Shown here one piece after another: positions 1 to 10,872 of a stretch of 64,000 nucleotides of DNA. The notes under the pieces were generated by a model. It was not told the DNA's origin. It searched no databases and saw only the letters and a program-made list of their open reading frames with translations. Numbering within the stretch: position 1 is the first letter of the stretch; each line of letters opens with the position of its first letter. A program made the translations under genes and the position numbers. Location of the stretch: positions 883,108,403 to 883,172,402 of the forward strand of contig CM060918.1 of assembly GCA_030737875.1 (NCBI GenBank), read 5' to 3'. The DNA comes from Allium sativum. Lineage: Eukaryota; Streptophyta; Magnoliopsida; Asparagales; Amaryllidaceae.

Positions 1-654
1 ATTAAAACCAAGTGGAGGTTTAATGCATCTTTAATTAGACTGAAATGATATCCAAAGGAAAATTATAAAATAAATTTAAAGAATTTATCTTTGATAAAAT
101 TAATGGGAACCTTTCCCAAATTATAAGAATATTTGAATAAAGGAATATTCTGGATTGGAATAAGACGTATGTTATGTTTTATAGCACTTGTTTATTATAT
201 ACGTGAGTTATTCAGAAAGTCCGGGTTTATCCCATTCTGAATAACTGATTCGATGATATATCTAGGATAAAGACTGTGGTTGAAGACCGGAGGTCTTCAC
301 ATTGTTTGGATGATTATTGATGTCTTGATTGGGCTATATATCCAAGACAAGGTAATAAGTGGTGATCGTCCAGACGTACTTGAAGATCGATCAGATATGC
401 GATGGCCTCTCCCCTGTATTGGACATATGGGGGAGGAATAAGGTGCCTCCGGTTCCGTTCAGACCCAAGACGAAATTGTAAATGGATGTGTGTCTGACAT
501 CGGATTTCATTTTGCGTGATTGATATATATTGGTTGCATAGCGTGAATTGCATGTGCGACATGCTGAATGCAAATCATCATGGCTTCTGCTGAAAAGCAG
601 AGTCTTGTTGTTGATGATCAAAGCACGGCTTTAATATAGCATGGCTTTGTGTGG

Positions 655-1570
655 CTTTAATTCGCGAGCCTCACACCCCGGTGTGAACCAGAAATGGGAG
701 AGGACATCAGGGAGGGCATGCGTTTCCTTCTAGCTAGGAGTGGTGTTAGAGTTTTAATAGCCCTGACATTTTACTTATGTGGATGATGGATTGCGAGGTG
801 TCTCGGTTATATTGGTCATTCCGGGGCCGATGGTTTGGTCGGGATATGACTAGTTTACGCCCCATAGGGCTGGGAAACGCATTGTTCAGGCATTTTAATC
901 CACTCCATGTGGACTGGCCCTGACGATCCAAGGGCCCATCTGAGTCTGTGTCCTGAGACACGGGCTAGAGCGTCTCGAAGCGGTAAGGACGATCCCTTGC
1001 CTTGTTTCACAAATGGAAGTCCAACTTCCAATACGTGACATTTGCGGTTTTGATTGTAGAGCCTAGTATTGGGGACATGATATATGGTACCCATGCCGTC
1101 TAGGATTGATGCATTTATATTTGAAGTTGTTTTATACACTTTGCACTTATAATAGTATCAAATGATTTGTTTTAACGTACCAAGCATGTTTAGCTATTAT
1201 AAGGTAAAACTCTATCCGCCGGCTTGTGTTGCATTGTGTGATAGGACCTGGGTCTTATAATAGCTTCATTTTTTCCAAAAAACATTATGCTATTTTGATA
1301 TATGCACTGGCATTCTTGGGAGGAAACCCATTCCGTGTTATATGGCGTGGTCCCTTAATATATTTTATTTAAAGTAAAGTTTTAAATAACTGTTTTAGTT
1401 CTCACACTAGTCACACGGCTGACCGGGAGTTTATTGTTTTAACCTAAACTCTGGGTGCCCCTATTTTCCGCACGGGCAGCTAGTAGTTTTGGTTTTGTAG
1501 ATTTATATTCACAGGATCCTGGTTTACAGCTGGAATGATATTCGGAAAGCTCCGTATCCGTATATTCCTT
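655..1570 (+). repeat. Tandem duplication inside the A LTR, copy 1
   Basis: Starts near CGAGCCTCACACCCCGGT and runs through the TTACTTATGTGGA, GTAAAACTCTATCC and ACGGGCAGC landmarks. The same landmarks recur in the same order at 1815-2650. The copies are diverged by many substitutions and small indels, so the duplication is old. Confidence 0.75.
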
Positions 1571-1814
1571 TCAGTTGTGTTTTGTATTATTTTTCCGCTG
1601 CATTGTAACTTGTAAATCTCTGATATTTAGTAAATGTGTAATATTTATTCATACTCTGTATATTCTTGTATTCTGATGTAAATTATTGTAATAAGCAACA
1701 AAATGTTCTTCTGTTTGTGTTATGATTCGTCTTGTCCTCGAGGCAATCCATTCTTCCTATTCTCTACGGAGACTGGGGAAGTTCTAGGTGCTTACAATAG
1801 CTTTGCGTATAGCG

Positions 1815-2650
1815 TTACTTCACGAGCCTCACACCCCGGTATAAACCTGAAACGAAAGAAGGATCCAAGGAGAACATGCATTTCTTTCTAGCTTGAACTG
1901 GTGTCTGGGTTTTACAAGCCCAGATATTTTTACTTATGTGGACGATGGAAAGCGAGGTACCTCGGATTAGAGTCCCTAGTGGCTCTTTATTTACACCCCA
2001 TAGGGCGGGGAGACGTATTGTTTAGTAATTTTATATAATCCACTAACATATGTGTGGACAGGCCCTGTGGCTCCTAAGGGATTGACAAAGTACTTGTCCT
2101 AAGGCTCGGGCTAGAGAGTCTCGAATTCGGTAAGGACGATCCCTTTCCTTGGTTTATTATGGAAATCCAACTTCCAGTACCACCCCATGTGGTTTGATTG
2201 TAAACCTATATTTGGCGACATAGTATATGGTAGTTATGCCGTCTATGATTTATACATTATGATTGAATTGTTTTTGAAACATATATACATAATAATAATA
2301 TCAAATCCGTTTTATCGTATCAAGCATTTTTGATCATTATAAGGTAAAACTCTATCCTCCGGTTTGCGTTGCATTGTGTGATGGGACTTGAGTCTTGTAA
2401 TGGTTTCATTTTCTAAAAAGCAATGCATTGTTTAACGATTTACTTTATTTATGCATTGGCAATCCAATGGAGTAAACACATTCCGCATTAGCGGCGTGGT
2501 CCTGTGATTAACCTTATTATTGAATAGGTTATATAAGATTTCTCATACCAGTCCCATGACTGACTCGTAGTCTTTTTTACTTTGCAAACTCGGGTGCCCT
2601 CTTTCCATACGGGCAGCCTTGTATTCAGGTTTTAGCAGGCTCACTCTGGA
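1815..2650 (+). repeat. Tandem duplication inside the A LTR, copy 2
   Basis: Second copy of the 655-1570 segment, with landmarks CGAGCCTCACACCCCGGT, ACTTATGTGGACGATGGA, GTAAAACTCTATCC and ACGGGCAGCC. About 245 bp of LTR tail-like sequence (TTTTCCGCTGCATTGTAACTTG onward) separates the two copies. Confidence 0.75.
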
Positions 2651-2934
2651 TAGCTATGGAGCTGAAGATGTATTCTACAATTTCTATTATGCTGTTCAGA
2701 TTTCATTTAGTATATTATGCTTGATTCCACTGCAGACATTTTATATTAAGTTGAAAACTGTATTATGTTCTATGTATGATCCTATTATGCTGTGTAACTT
2801 TGATGATATATTATTTCCAGTGTAATTTAATGTACATTATCTGCTATAATTTCTATTCTGCTGTTATTGTTTATGTGTTATATTCCAATGATTACCCTTG
2901 CTTTCGTACTACGAAAGTTTGGGGTTATCACAGT

Positions 2935-2946
2935 TGGTATCAGAGC
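2935..2946 (+). other. Primer binding site, element A
   Basis: TGGTATCAGAGC, complementary to the 3' end of plant initiator-Met tRNA, 2 bp after the LTR end. The leader 2947-3182 holds nothing coding. Confidence 0.9.
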
Positions 2947-3182
2947 TTTGGTTAAATTTAGCTTGGAATATAACCTATAAATAAAACAGACAGTAGTAGA
3001 ATCAATAGTATTCTAAAATGAATAACTCATCATAGATAGGACTAGTAATATCCTAGAATGAGTATAACAGAATAAAATACACCTCCATAGATTTATTTAC
3101 AATTAAATATATGTCTCTATGGTTTGCAATATCTATTTTGTTGGTCTGACTCTTTGTTTGCTATTTGCAAACATAGTAGAAA

Positions 3183-4128
3183 ATGAGTGGCAGAAACATA
3201 AGAAGTAATTCTATGGTTCCACAATCTAATGAGCCAATCGTGCTCCCACAGCCAGAACCAGATCCAGAAGCTCTAGTAATGAAGTATCGAAATCTGGGAG
3301 GATTACAATTCTCGAGCAAATAATCCGTTATTGAAACACAGGCACAGATGCGTTCTGCTGGGAGGATTTTTGGAGGCTTAAAGCTGAGGGATGATCTGAA
3401 AAGATTACTGGCATCTTGGGCACTCAATGACGAAGCTTTAATCTGGTGGGAAAGAGTTACTGAGGAAAACCCAGAAGGTAATATTACCTGGGATAGATTT
3501 AAAGAAATGTTCAAAGAAAGATTTATTCCTCCAGAAGCAACTAAGCGACTATATGATGATTTTTACAATTTGAAACAAGGAGATATGACCATCCAAGAAT
3601 ATCAGAATAAATTCAATGAACTTTCTCGCTTTGCCCCTGAACTAATTCGAGATCCTGTGAGAAAGAATCTGAGATTTATCAAAGGATTACAAAACAAATA
3701 TGAAGGTAGTGTTCTTGCTCATGTGAATCTCCCTTTTTCAGAGATGATACAAATGGCTTATCGCTATGAATATATTGATAAGCAACATGGTTCAGAAGAT
3801 GAAGAAGAAGGCAGCTCTAGCAGCAAAAGGAAGTTTGAAACTGATAGCTTAGAGGCAAGCACAAAACCTGAGGTCAGCAAGAAGCCTAAAGCTGATAAAA
3901 AAGGTTGAATCTAAAGAAGAACCGTTAATGACTGTCATATGCAATAAGCAAGGCCATTTAACGATAGATTGTAGATCTCTAAAGAAACGAGGAAAGGATG
4001 GATCTAAATCCATTAAGAAACAGAAGAGTTATCATAGTAAAAGGAAGTGCCATAAGTGCCACCAGACTGGTCATGTTGCAAGGGATTGCCTGCTATTAAA
4101 AGGAATCTGTAATAGCTCATGTAAATGA
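3183..4128 (+). pseudogene. gag: Element A gag pseudogene (capsid and CCHC knuckles)
   Basis: Retrotransposon gag polyprotein, whose normal role is to form the particle and bind RNA. A start codon at 3183 opens a 46-codon N-terminus ending in TAA at 3321. The same frame resumes (first Met 3348) with the gag core: LASWALNDEALIWWERV, EMFKERFIPPEA, LKQGDMTIQEYQNKFNELSRFAPEL and FIKGLQNKY. It ends in TGA at 3906. A +1 shift then exposes two knuckles at 3928-4128. The first (CNKQGHLTIDC) lacks its first Cys; the second (CHKCHQTGHVARDC) is complete. One nonsense codon and at least one frameshift make it non-functional. Confidence 0.85.
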
Positions 4129-4129
4129 A

Positions 4130-6408
4130 GTAGCAGAAACTCTAACACCCTTTGCTGGTCAGCTGAGGCCAGATGTTTTAGAAGGCACTCTCACTGTCAA
4201 CAATATACCAGTTAAAGTATTGTTTGATACGAGCGCGTCACAAAGCTTTATCTTAAGCCATACGTTTAAGAAGTTGAAGTTAAAACTGAGGAACCTTAAG
4301 GAATTGATTAGAGTTCAAAATCCGATAGGAGGTTCTCTTATTCTTGATGTGTATTGTAAAGTGCCGGTCTCTTTTTCCCATTATCGGTATCCTTGCACCT
4401 TGATTGTCATAGATTTTTTTGAATTTGATATCATTCTTGGGTTAGACTGGTTAACTGAATATGAAGCCGAAGTTAAATGTGCAGAAAGAGTTGTCAGAAT
4501 TAAAACAAAGCTCGCCAATGTTATTATACCTTGTGTAGGCTTAGATTCAAACAGAAAAGAATTTTAGGCTACTCTTGAGGTTTCTCCCACTGCCATTGAA
4601 GATATTCCTGTTGTTAAGAATTATGCGGATGTGTTCGAAGAAGTTGATAGCTTACCTTCGCGAAGAGAAATTGACTTCAGGATTGATTTAGTTTCGAATG
4701 CAAGGTGAGTCGTGCATCCTACTCAAAGGATGACATGGAAAGAGAAAGAAGAATTAGGAAATCAAACTAAATAGCTTTTATGGAAAGGTCTGCTCTGGCC
4801 TAGCTTTTCAAATTGGAGTGCAGTAGTAGTGTTTGTCCCAAAGTCAAACGCACTCTCAAATTATGTGTTGATTACCGAGACCTCAACAACCAGATGCTCA
4901 AGAATAAATATCCATTTCCCCATATACATGATTTATTGGATCGGTTGAATGGTGCTAGAGTATTTTCTAAAATGGACCTAGCTACAGATTTCCATTAACT
5001 ACGGATTGCCAAAGAATGTGTTCCTTGATAGATTTTAGATGTCCAAACATATTTTATGAATGGTTAGTAATACCGTTCGGTTTATGCAACGTTCCTGCTT
5101 ATTTTGTGGATTTGATGAATCTAGTATTCCGCGATGTCCTAAATAAATTTGTGCTGGTTCTCATTGACGACATCTTAATCTTCTCTAAGTCAACTGGCAA
5201 ACATGAGAAACATTTGGAACAAGTTTTGGGAATTCTGAGAAAGCTAAATTTTCTAAATGTGTATTCTGGCAGGAAGAAGTGAAGTTCCTCGGTCATGTCG
5301 TATCGAAGGAAGGAATTTCAGTGGATCCCAGTAAAATCGCAGCTATTCAAGATTGGAAGCAGCCTAGCACTCCTACAAAAGTCAGAAGTTTCCTAGGATT
5401 GGCTGGCTATTATCGGAAATTCATTAAGGATTTTTTGAAGCTATCTTGTCCACTAATGAAGCTTACAAAGAAGCACACAAAGTTTAGTTGGACAACAGAA
5501 TGTGAGGCATCTTTCCAAGAGCTAAAATTGAGGTTGACTACTCCTCTAGTGTTGACTATTATTGATGGCAATCAATATTTGAAAGTTTGGACAGATGCGT
5601 CTACTGAAGGTACTGGTGCGGTATTAATGCAAAGAGACAAAGTAGTTTCTTATGCTAGCCGTCAATTGAAACCACATGAGAAGAGATATCCTACTGATGA
5701 TCTTGAGTTGTTAGCCATCGTGTTTGCTTTAAAAATATGGAAGACAAATCATAAATCCTTGAAGTATATGTTCACCTTACGGGACTTGAATTTGAGGCAG
5801 CAACGTTGGTTAAAATTTCTTGTAGCCTACGATATGGACATCATGTATACTCAAGGGAAAGCCAATGTTGTAGCCGATGCGCTCAGCAAAAAGAATGCGA
5901 TTGTCGTCAACCTTATCATCGGCAACCTTATCATTGCCAACCTTATCATTACACCTTCACTGATTGATAAAATCACTGATCTTCATAAGGATGATAAATT
6001 TATTCAAAGAATTAATAAAAGAGTTCGGGAAGGTGAACCCTTGAGTTTCCAAATAGATAAAAAAGGAGTTATGAGGTAAAAAGGCCGAATTTGTGTCCAG
6101 AATATCCCTGAGCTCAGAAGAGAAGTAATGGATGAATGTCACAAATCCAAGATTTGTATTCATCCAGGGGTGAGCAAGATGTATCATGATCTCAAGCGCT
6201 CGTTCTAGTGGAAGTCTATGAAAAGAGACATTTCCATTTATGTTAGCATGAGCTCTACTTGCCAACAAGTCAAGAGTGATCAGCAAAAACTAGCTGGATT
6301 GTTACAACCACTAGAGTTTCCAAGTTGGAAGTGGGATCAAATATCCATGGATTTTATTGATGGCTTGCCCCGAACTAGGAAAGGTAATAACAATATTTGG
6401 GTGATCAT
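4130..6408 (+). pseudogene. pol: Element A pol pseudogene (PR-RT-RNase H-IN start)
   Basis: Protease is at about 4130-4567, with the active-site triplet in DTSAS instead of DTGAS/DSGAS. The frame is broken by TAG at 4565 and further stops to about 4780. RT is in pieces at 4813-4998 (LCVDYRDLNN, MDLAT) and 5016-5282 (WLVIPFGL); its catalytic box reads LIDD, and a frameshift with loss of a few residues occurs near 5240. RNase H at 5279-6079 keeps TDAS and ADALSK. About 12 residues are missing before HKSLKY, where the usual TD reads TN. Stops follow at 6077 and 6206. The integrase start includes MDFIDGLP before the H insertion. Inactive on many counts. Confidence 0.85.
6404..6408 (+). repeat. 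Candidate target duplication of H (left copy)
   Basis: ATCAT immediately before the H LTR start. The partner copy would lie outside the window, so it is unconfirmed. Confidence 0.35.
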
Positions 6409-6618
6409 TGTAAAACCCCAGATTTTTGAATAATCGAATTAATTAATTAAAGAATAATTAATCTCAGACGTGAGATTTAAGGGAAATAGGTTGCGCCATT
6501 GTGTTCGTCTCGGAATTATGGTTGAGATAGAGTCCGAGTTTGCGGGAAACGGATACTGGATGAAGGAGATATGGACGAACGAAGTTAGGCGACAAAACAA
6601 GAGAAAAAAATATTGCAC

Positions 6619-6641
6619 TGGCGCACTTAGGAAGTGCGCCA
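6619..6641. repeat. Perfect hairpin in H U3
   Basis: TGGCGCACTT, loop AGG, AAGTGCGCCA. A partial second copy (TGGCGCACCTGCCAAGTGCGCT) follows at about 6656-6677. It lies about 200 bp upstream of the H TATA box. Confidence 0.85.
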
Positions 6642-6832
6642 ATACAAATTTGCACTGGCGCACCTGCCAAGTGCGCTCAGGCCAAGCAGCAGGCGTGCAC
6701 AGCTTTCTGGTTCAGTCTGATCCATGTTGTGACTCCTTGCTGAGTCAATAGGGCTGAGGTGTCACCCTATCCCGACTGAATGGTTTTGATTAACCCTAAG
6801 ATCATCCGACGGCTATAATTAAATTAAAATTC

Positions 6833-6840
6833 TATATAAA
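6833..6840 (+). promoter_or_regulatory. TATA box of H LTR
   Basis: TATATAAA in the expected LTR position, about 425 bp from the LTR start. Confidence 0.55.
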
Positions 6841-7155
6841 CATGGGTAGACTCGAACCCAAAATCAAAATAAAAACTGAAACTATGGCCGTCATGCTGTC
6901 ATCTTGTAACCTAGAGTAGCCGCCACCAATTAGAGAGGAAGCACAGCTAATCAATTCAGTTCTATTCGACATTAATCTAAACAACAACGAATCTACTACA
7001 AAGGCGAGCTTAATCAATTTCAGAACTCAGATTTCAGAACGGAAGAGCTTCTTCCTCGATTTCTTTAATAACATAATTAACAATTTAATTGGATTGAGTT
7101 ATGAAGCAGATTATATGGTTATGTTGTGAATTATTGACCGCATGTTATCATCTAT

Positions 7156-7160
7156 GTTGT
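7156..7160. repeat. Target site duplication of B, left copy (GTTGT)
   Basis: GTTGT abuts the B left LTR, and the same five bases follow its right LTR at 18480. Confidence 0.95.
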
Positions 7161-8259
7161 TGAAACAGCCCCCCCTCCGTTAAGGTCACTCACAAAGGGA
7201 ATGCCTTAATTTTGGTGGAGGTTTATAAGTAAAAGCCATAGATAAACTAAAGACAGATATAAATACACATATTTTAAACAATGGAAAACAAAAAGACTTT
7301 TTATTTCATCTATACGCGTTCAAAACATAACATTCCATAATTGTCTCAAAATACTTCCATCATTACAACCTCATAACTGTCTTGATTTTTAAAGAAGCAT
7401 AAAACATAAATAAAGTGACAAAAATCCCCAAACTGATATCCAAAGCCATAATCCGAGCAAAAGAGATCCAAAACATACATCTACGTTCTTGGAGCTTGTA
7501 CAGAGCCTGACTGAGCTGAGCTGTTTCCACCCTGTGGACCTGGAGGGGGGAAACGAAAGAAAAGAAGACGAAAAGAAAATAGGGTCAGACATAAAGCTTG
7601 AGTAAATCTAGTAACTCTTCAGTATGTGAATAAGAAAAGGGCATGATAGATATATGCTGAAAATAGGATGGTGTCACAAGCTAAGGGAGTGTCGAAGGTA
7701 CTATCGCACCCATACTATATCTCTGCATCCACTTGAGTTTACTCTAACTGGCACCCCATGGTGAGGGTGAAGTGATCCCCAACTTTATTTAAAGATCGAA
7801 TCCTACTCGCGTTGTCATGTGTCATACGGCCCCTAAGAATTGTAGATACCTATGCTGGCCCCACCATGGGGTGCATCAAGTCCCATGGTGGCGGCCCTGA
7901 CACAAATTCTAGAAGGCATATGTTATACTACTGGTGTCCCCAGTGCCCTGGTTGTCTTCTCCGGAGTGTGTGCACGCCCGCACCCCGTTAGACCTGCACT
8001 GTGCACCCCACCGCCGTCGTTTGACCGCTTACAATCAGCCCATTAATCGTGCCCCACCCTGCCTAGTTTCAGGGTACCGTTGATACCTAACTTGAGTTAC
8101 TGCCGAAACGGGTCCCTCGTTACCAGGATTTTCTAGTCAAACATGTTAAGTGGTTAAGTGTCTGTATTTACCTAACCCCACCCATCAATGTTGAATTTGG
8201 TTAAGTGTTATAGTTGACTTTACCCTACCATCTGTCCTTAGCCTCTTGGGAGAACTTGA

Positions 8260-8457
8260 CCACTCACATTAGACATGTATTGCTACGGTTACTGGATATG
8301 CCAGTCGGTTCCGTGTAGGTTTACACCGTAGCTGAGTCTAACCTCGGGTCATTATTGGGCTCAATGCTTAACCACTCACATTTGATAGGTATTGTTGTGA
8401 CTACTGGACAGCCAAGCGGGGCCGGGCAGGTTTACATCACAACTCAATCCAACCTCG
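8260..8457 (-). other. Covarying double stem-loop, B 3' LTR
   Basis: Two consecutive units of about 85 bp on the element sense strand, each starting GAGGTTRGA and closing AATGTGAGTGG. The inner stems are GTTGTGA/TCACAAC (first in sense order) and GCTACGGT/ACCGTAGC (second). The second also has an outer stem TTAGAC/GTCTAA. The loops carry a GTAAACCT-rich segment and CCGGC-like words shared with D, E and F. Confidence 0.75.
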
Positions 8458-9710
8458 GGTTAAGATATCGTGTTTTCTAAATTTACATATTTTATTACTT
8501 CTCAATTATATATGTAAATGTCATATCTTTTATTTTTGGGTATAACAATTCATACCGCTTTAAATGTCATTGTCGTTGCATGTGCCAAACATGCCAATAT
8601 ATATTTTCAATGTTTTACACCCAACGTTGTTACCCCCGTTTGTAACGTTCGCAACATTATAACAAATGTTGGGCTCAACACAATTCGGCCCAACTTTATA
8701 AACATGAGAAAAAGGGGGAAATCAACAACATGTAATATTTTACAACATATAAGGGTGTGTGGCGCATGAACTTGCAACTTAGCGATTCAACTAACATATA
8801 ATATAAGTCATGTGAACTTGCATTCAAATCAATGTATAACTAAGTGGGTGACATATGAAATGGCATAGTTTAGGCTTACAGAACTTGTGTTTAAATATGT
8901 TTAACTTGGCATAATGTCAAACACAAAACTAGCATGATGTATATTCACCAAAAGGTCCAATTATAACATTTAATCACATAGCCTATTTCAACATGAACTT
9001 GTATAGTTTTTGAAACCCAAATGATACTTAACATAGATCCAATTACACTTGCAAATAAACATGAACTTGCATAGTTTATGAAACACAAACGATACTTAAC
9101 ATAGATCCAATTATACTTGCAAATAAACATGGAAGTGATATCATAGGTTTTGGGTCATGTAGGCATAAAAGGTTTCAAGTCTAAATCATGTTTACATAAG
9201 CCTTAATTTAGGCTTAATGAATGTATAAGGTCCATGTCATAGGCATAAACAAAAAGGGATCAATTTCTAGTTTTTGCCACAAACTTACAAGTGCCATTGT
9301 TTTCATATACAATTGTTCAATAGGCTTGCATCAATCAATTTATGCCACAAACATCAATACACAAGTCATGATAGAACCATCACAATACATAGAATTTATA
9401 CAACACAATAACACAATTCTATTTTCATTTACATCGAATCACATCACAATTCTTATTCATATTCTGAAAGGTCACTATACTTACAACGAATGCAGAATCT
9501 TGAATTCTGGATTCTGAATTCTGAAATTGAGTTGCGCTCCTTTGGGTAGACTAACGTTGCGTTGATAAATTTGATTTGAACTTTAATCTTCTTCTTAGTT
9601 TGATATGTCTCTAGCCTTATCTCTTGACGGCTATGTTCAGTTCCTCCCTAGCAGCATGACGACTCCTTTCTCATTTTTTTTGTGTGAATTTTCAGTTGAG
9701 ACTTAGGGTG

Positions 9711-9719
9711 TATTTATAG
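9711..9719 (-). promoter_or_regulatory. TATA box of B 3' LTR
   Basis: CTATAAATA on the minus strand, followed downstream by ACCCTAAGTC, as in other plant LTR promoters in this window. Confidence 0.7.
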
Positions 9720-9866
9720 ATTTTTAAGTTGTTTTGAGCCGTCAGATGAAGACAGGAGGAATCTAGACCATTCAGAGATCAAAGAGCCAATCAAGAGGTG
9801 ACACGTCAGCCCTAGTGACACACTAAGCCATAGAAATTCGAGCCAGAGCCAGACCTGGCCAGCCAG

Positions 9867-9984
9867 GTCGACAAGGCAGGTCGACACCCTGGTTGACACT
9901 ATGGTCGACCTGGCGGGGACCGGGTCGACACTATGGTCGACCTGGGGTGACCAGGTCGACACCATGGTCGACCCTATGGTCGAC
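9867..9984. promoter_or_regulatory. GTCGAC palindrome cluster in B U3 (3' LTR)
   Basis: Eight exact GTCGAC hexamers in about 118 bp, most within GGTCGACC or GGTCGACAC, plus one decayed copy (GGTTGACAC). They lie 150-275 bp upstream of the TATA box on the element sense strand. Confidence 0.7.
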
Positions 9985-9994
9985 CTGGTCTCTT

Positions 9995-10014
9995 GGGCGG
10001 GAATTTTCCCGCCC
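9995..10014. promoter_or_regulatory. E2F-like palindrome in B U3
   Basis: GGGCGGGAA-TT-TTCCCGCCC, a perfect 9-bp inverted repeat. TTTTCCCGCC matches the E2F/DP consensus TTTSSCGC. The other LTR copy (18209-18228) has one arm mutated. Confidence 0.5.
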
Positions 10015-10265
10015 AGCCCAGTTTGAACCTGAAATTCGAAATTTGAAATTTAAACTGAGCTATTTGAATTTAAATTCTATTCTGAAACTTCCGAAGGCTA
10101 TAACTCCTTCATACAGAGTCCGATTCACGCAAACTCGGACTCTATCTCAAGCAGAATTCCGAGACGAACGCAATGGCGTAACCCGTTTCCCTTAATTCTT
10201 TCATTTAGAATTAATTATACTTTAATTTGTGAAGCTTAGCGTTATAGAATTCACGGGGTATTGCA

Positions 10266-10303
10266 TTCTACCCCTCCCTTAAAATGATTTCGTCCCCGAA
10301 ATC
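10266..10303 (-). other. Element B polypurine tract and pre-PPT hairpin
   Basis: On the minus strand, a purine run ending GGGAGGGGTAGAA abuts the 3' LTR; it is the plus-strand primer site. Just upstream in element sense is the hairpin GATTTCG/CGAAATC with loop GGGA (10286-10303). Confidence 0.85.
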
Positions 10304-10872
10304 TTCAAGTTAGGAAGAATGTATATCCTACCATCCAACAGTCCATTTACTCAACCAACAAACACAGGCATCCACTGTCCTTAAAAGACTTCTAATGCTT
10401 CGTGATCGTATTCATAGTGTGTGTATATGTCCTTATCTAATGCAGAAATCAGGCGGTCTACTGATTCAGTTGACCTCCTTAATGCGAGTCATGTAAGTGT
10501 CATGAATCCATTATGTATGCAAATTTTCCTACTCATAATTCTACATGAGTGCACAACTATTCATACGAATGCGACAACAATATGACAGCATATCAAGTTT
10601 CAACCATTTACAAATGAGAATACATATATATGCATATGCAATATGAAGTGACTGAGCCGATCTATATCCTAGGATGTGTGTGTATATGCATCCACGAGCA
10701 ACCACTAGCAATCACTAGCAACCATTTGCTGCCATCATCCATAAAATGTTTTCAAATACATGTTTGCATCCATTTGTTTTCTACCTAAGGAGTTAGGAAA
10801 AGGACCGAGGAGATATACCTAAAAAGATAGATAAAGCATAACTTAAGAAAAAAGAGAGATCAAAGATGTACC
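10304..10872 (-). other. Element B 3' untranslated region
   Basis: Between the chromodomain stop and the PPT. It shares words with the same region in D, E and F, including clustered GGTTGC/GCAACC words such as GAGCAACCACTAGCAA. No coding signal. Confidence 0.7.

Larger units (their letters stand above)
1..2932 (+). repeat. Element A 5' LTR (left edge outside the window)
   Basis: Ends GGTTATCACA two bases before an initiator-Met PBS. The interval 300-1560 is homologous to the inverted arms at 57.5-59.1 kb and 62.8-64 kb, with shared words such as CTCACAC-CCGGT, CATACCAGTCCCATGACTGA and ACGGGCAG. The start of the LTR is not visible. Perfect hairpins occur near the left end: GTTATTCAGAA/TTCTGAATAAC at about 208-246 and GAAGACC/GGTCTTC at about 274-298. 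No open frame in it resembles a protein. Confidence 0.8.
1..6408 (+). mobile_element. Element A: Ty3/gypsy retrotransposon, 5' part, decayed
   Basis: LTR to 2932, PBS at 2935, then gag, protease, RT, RNase H and the start of integrase in order on the plus strand. Integrase stops abruptly at 6408, just after the IWVI segment that follows the first catalytic Asp, where the H LTR begins. The remainder of integrase and the 3' LTR are not in the window. Many stops and frameshifts make it the most decayed coding unit here, consistent with being the outermost and oldest insertion. Confidence 0.9.
6409..7160 (+). repeat. Element H LTR, first part
   Basis: Begins TGTAAAACCCCAGATTTTTG inside the A integrase frame. 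It shares the architecture of the D LTR start: TTGCGCCATTG..GTTCGTCTCGGAA and TAGAGTCCGAGTTT. U3 holds a perfect 10-bp hairpin (6619-6641), a TGAGTCA motif near 6740 and a TATA box at 6833. B interrupts it at 7160 and it continues at 18485. Open frames in it are short and unlike any family I know. Confidence 0.85.
7161..10265 (-). repeat. Element B 3' LTR
   Basis: On the plus strand it starts TGAAACAGCC and ends GGGGTATTGCA, pairing with 15373-18479 over its full length. It contains the stem-loop pair at 8260-8457, a TATA box at 9711-9719 and a GTCGAC cluster upstream of it. The G run at 7545-7550 is 6 long here and 13 in the other LTR. Short open frames in it have no family resemblance. Confidence 0.95.
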
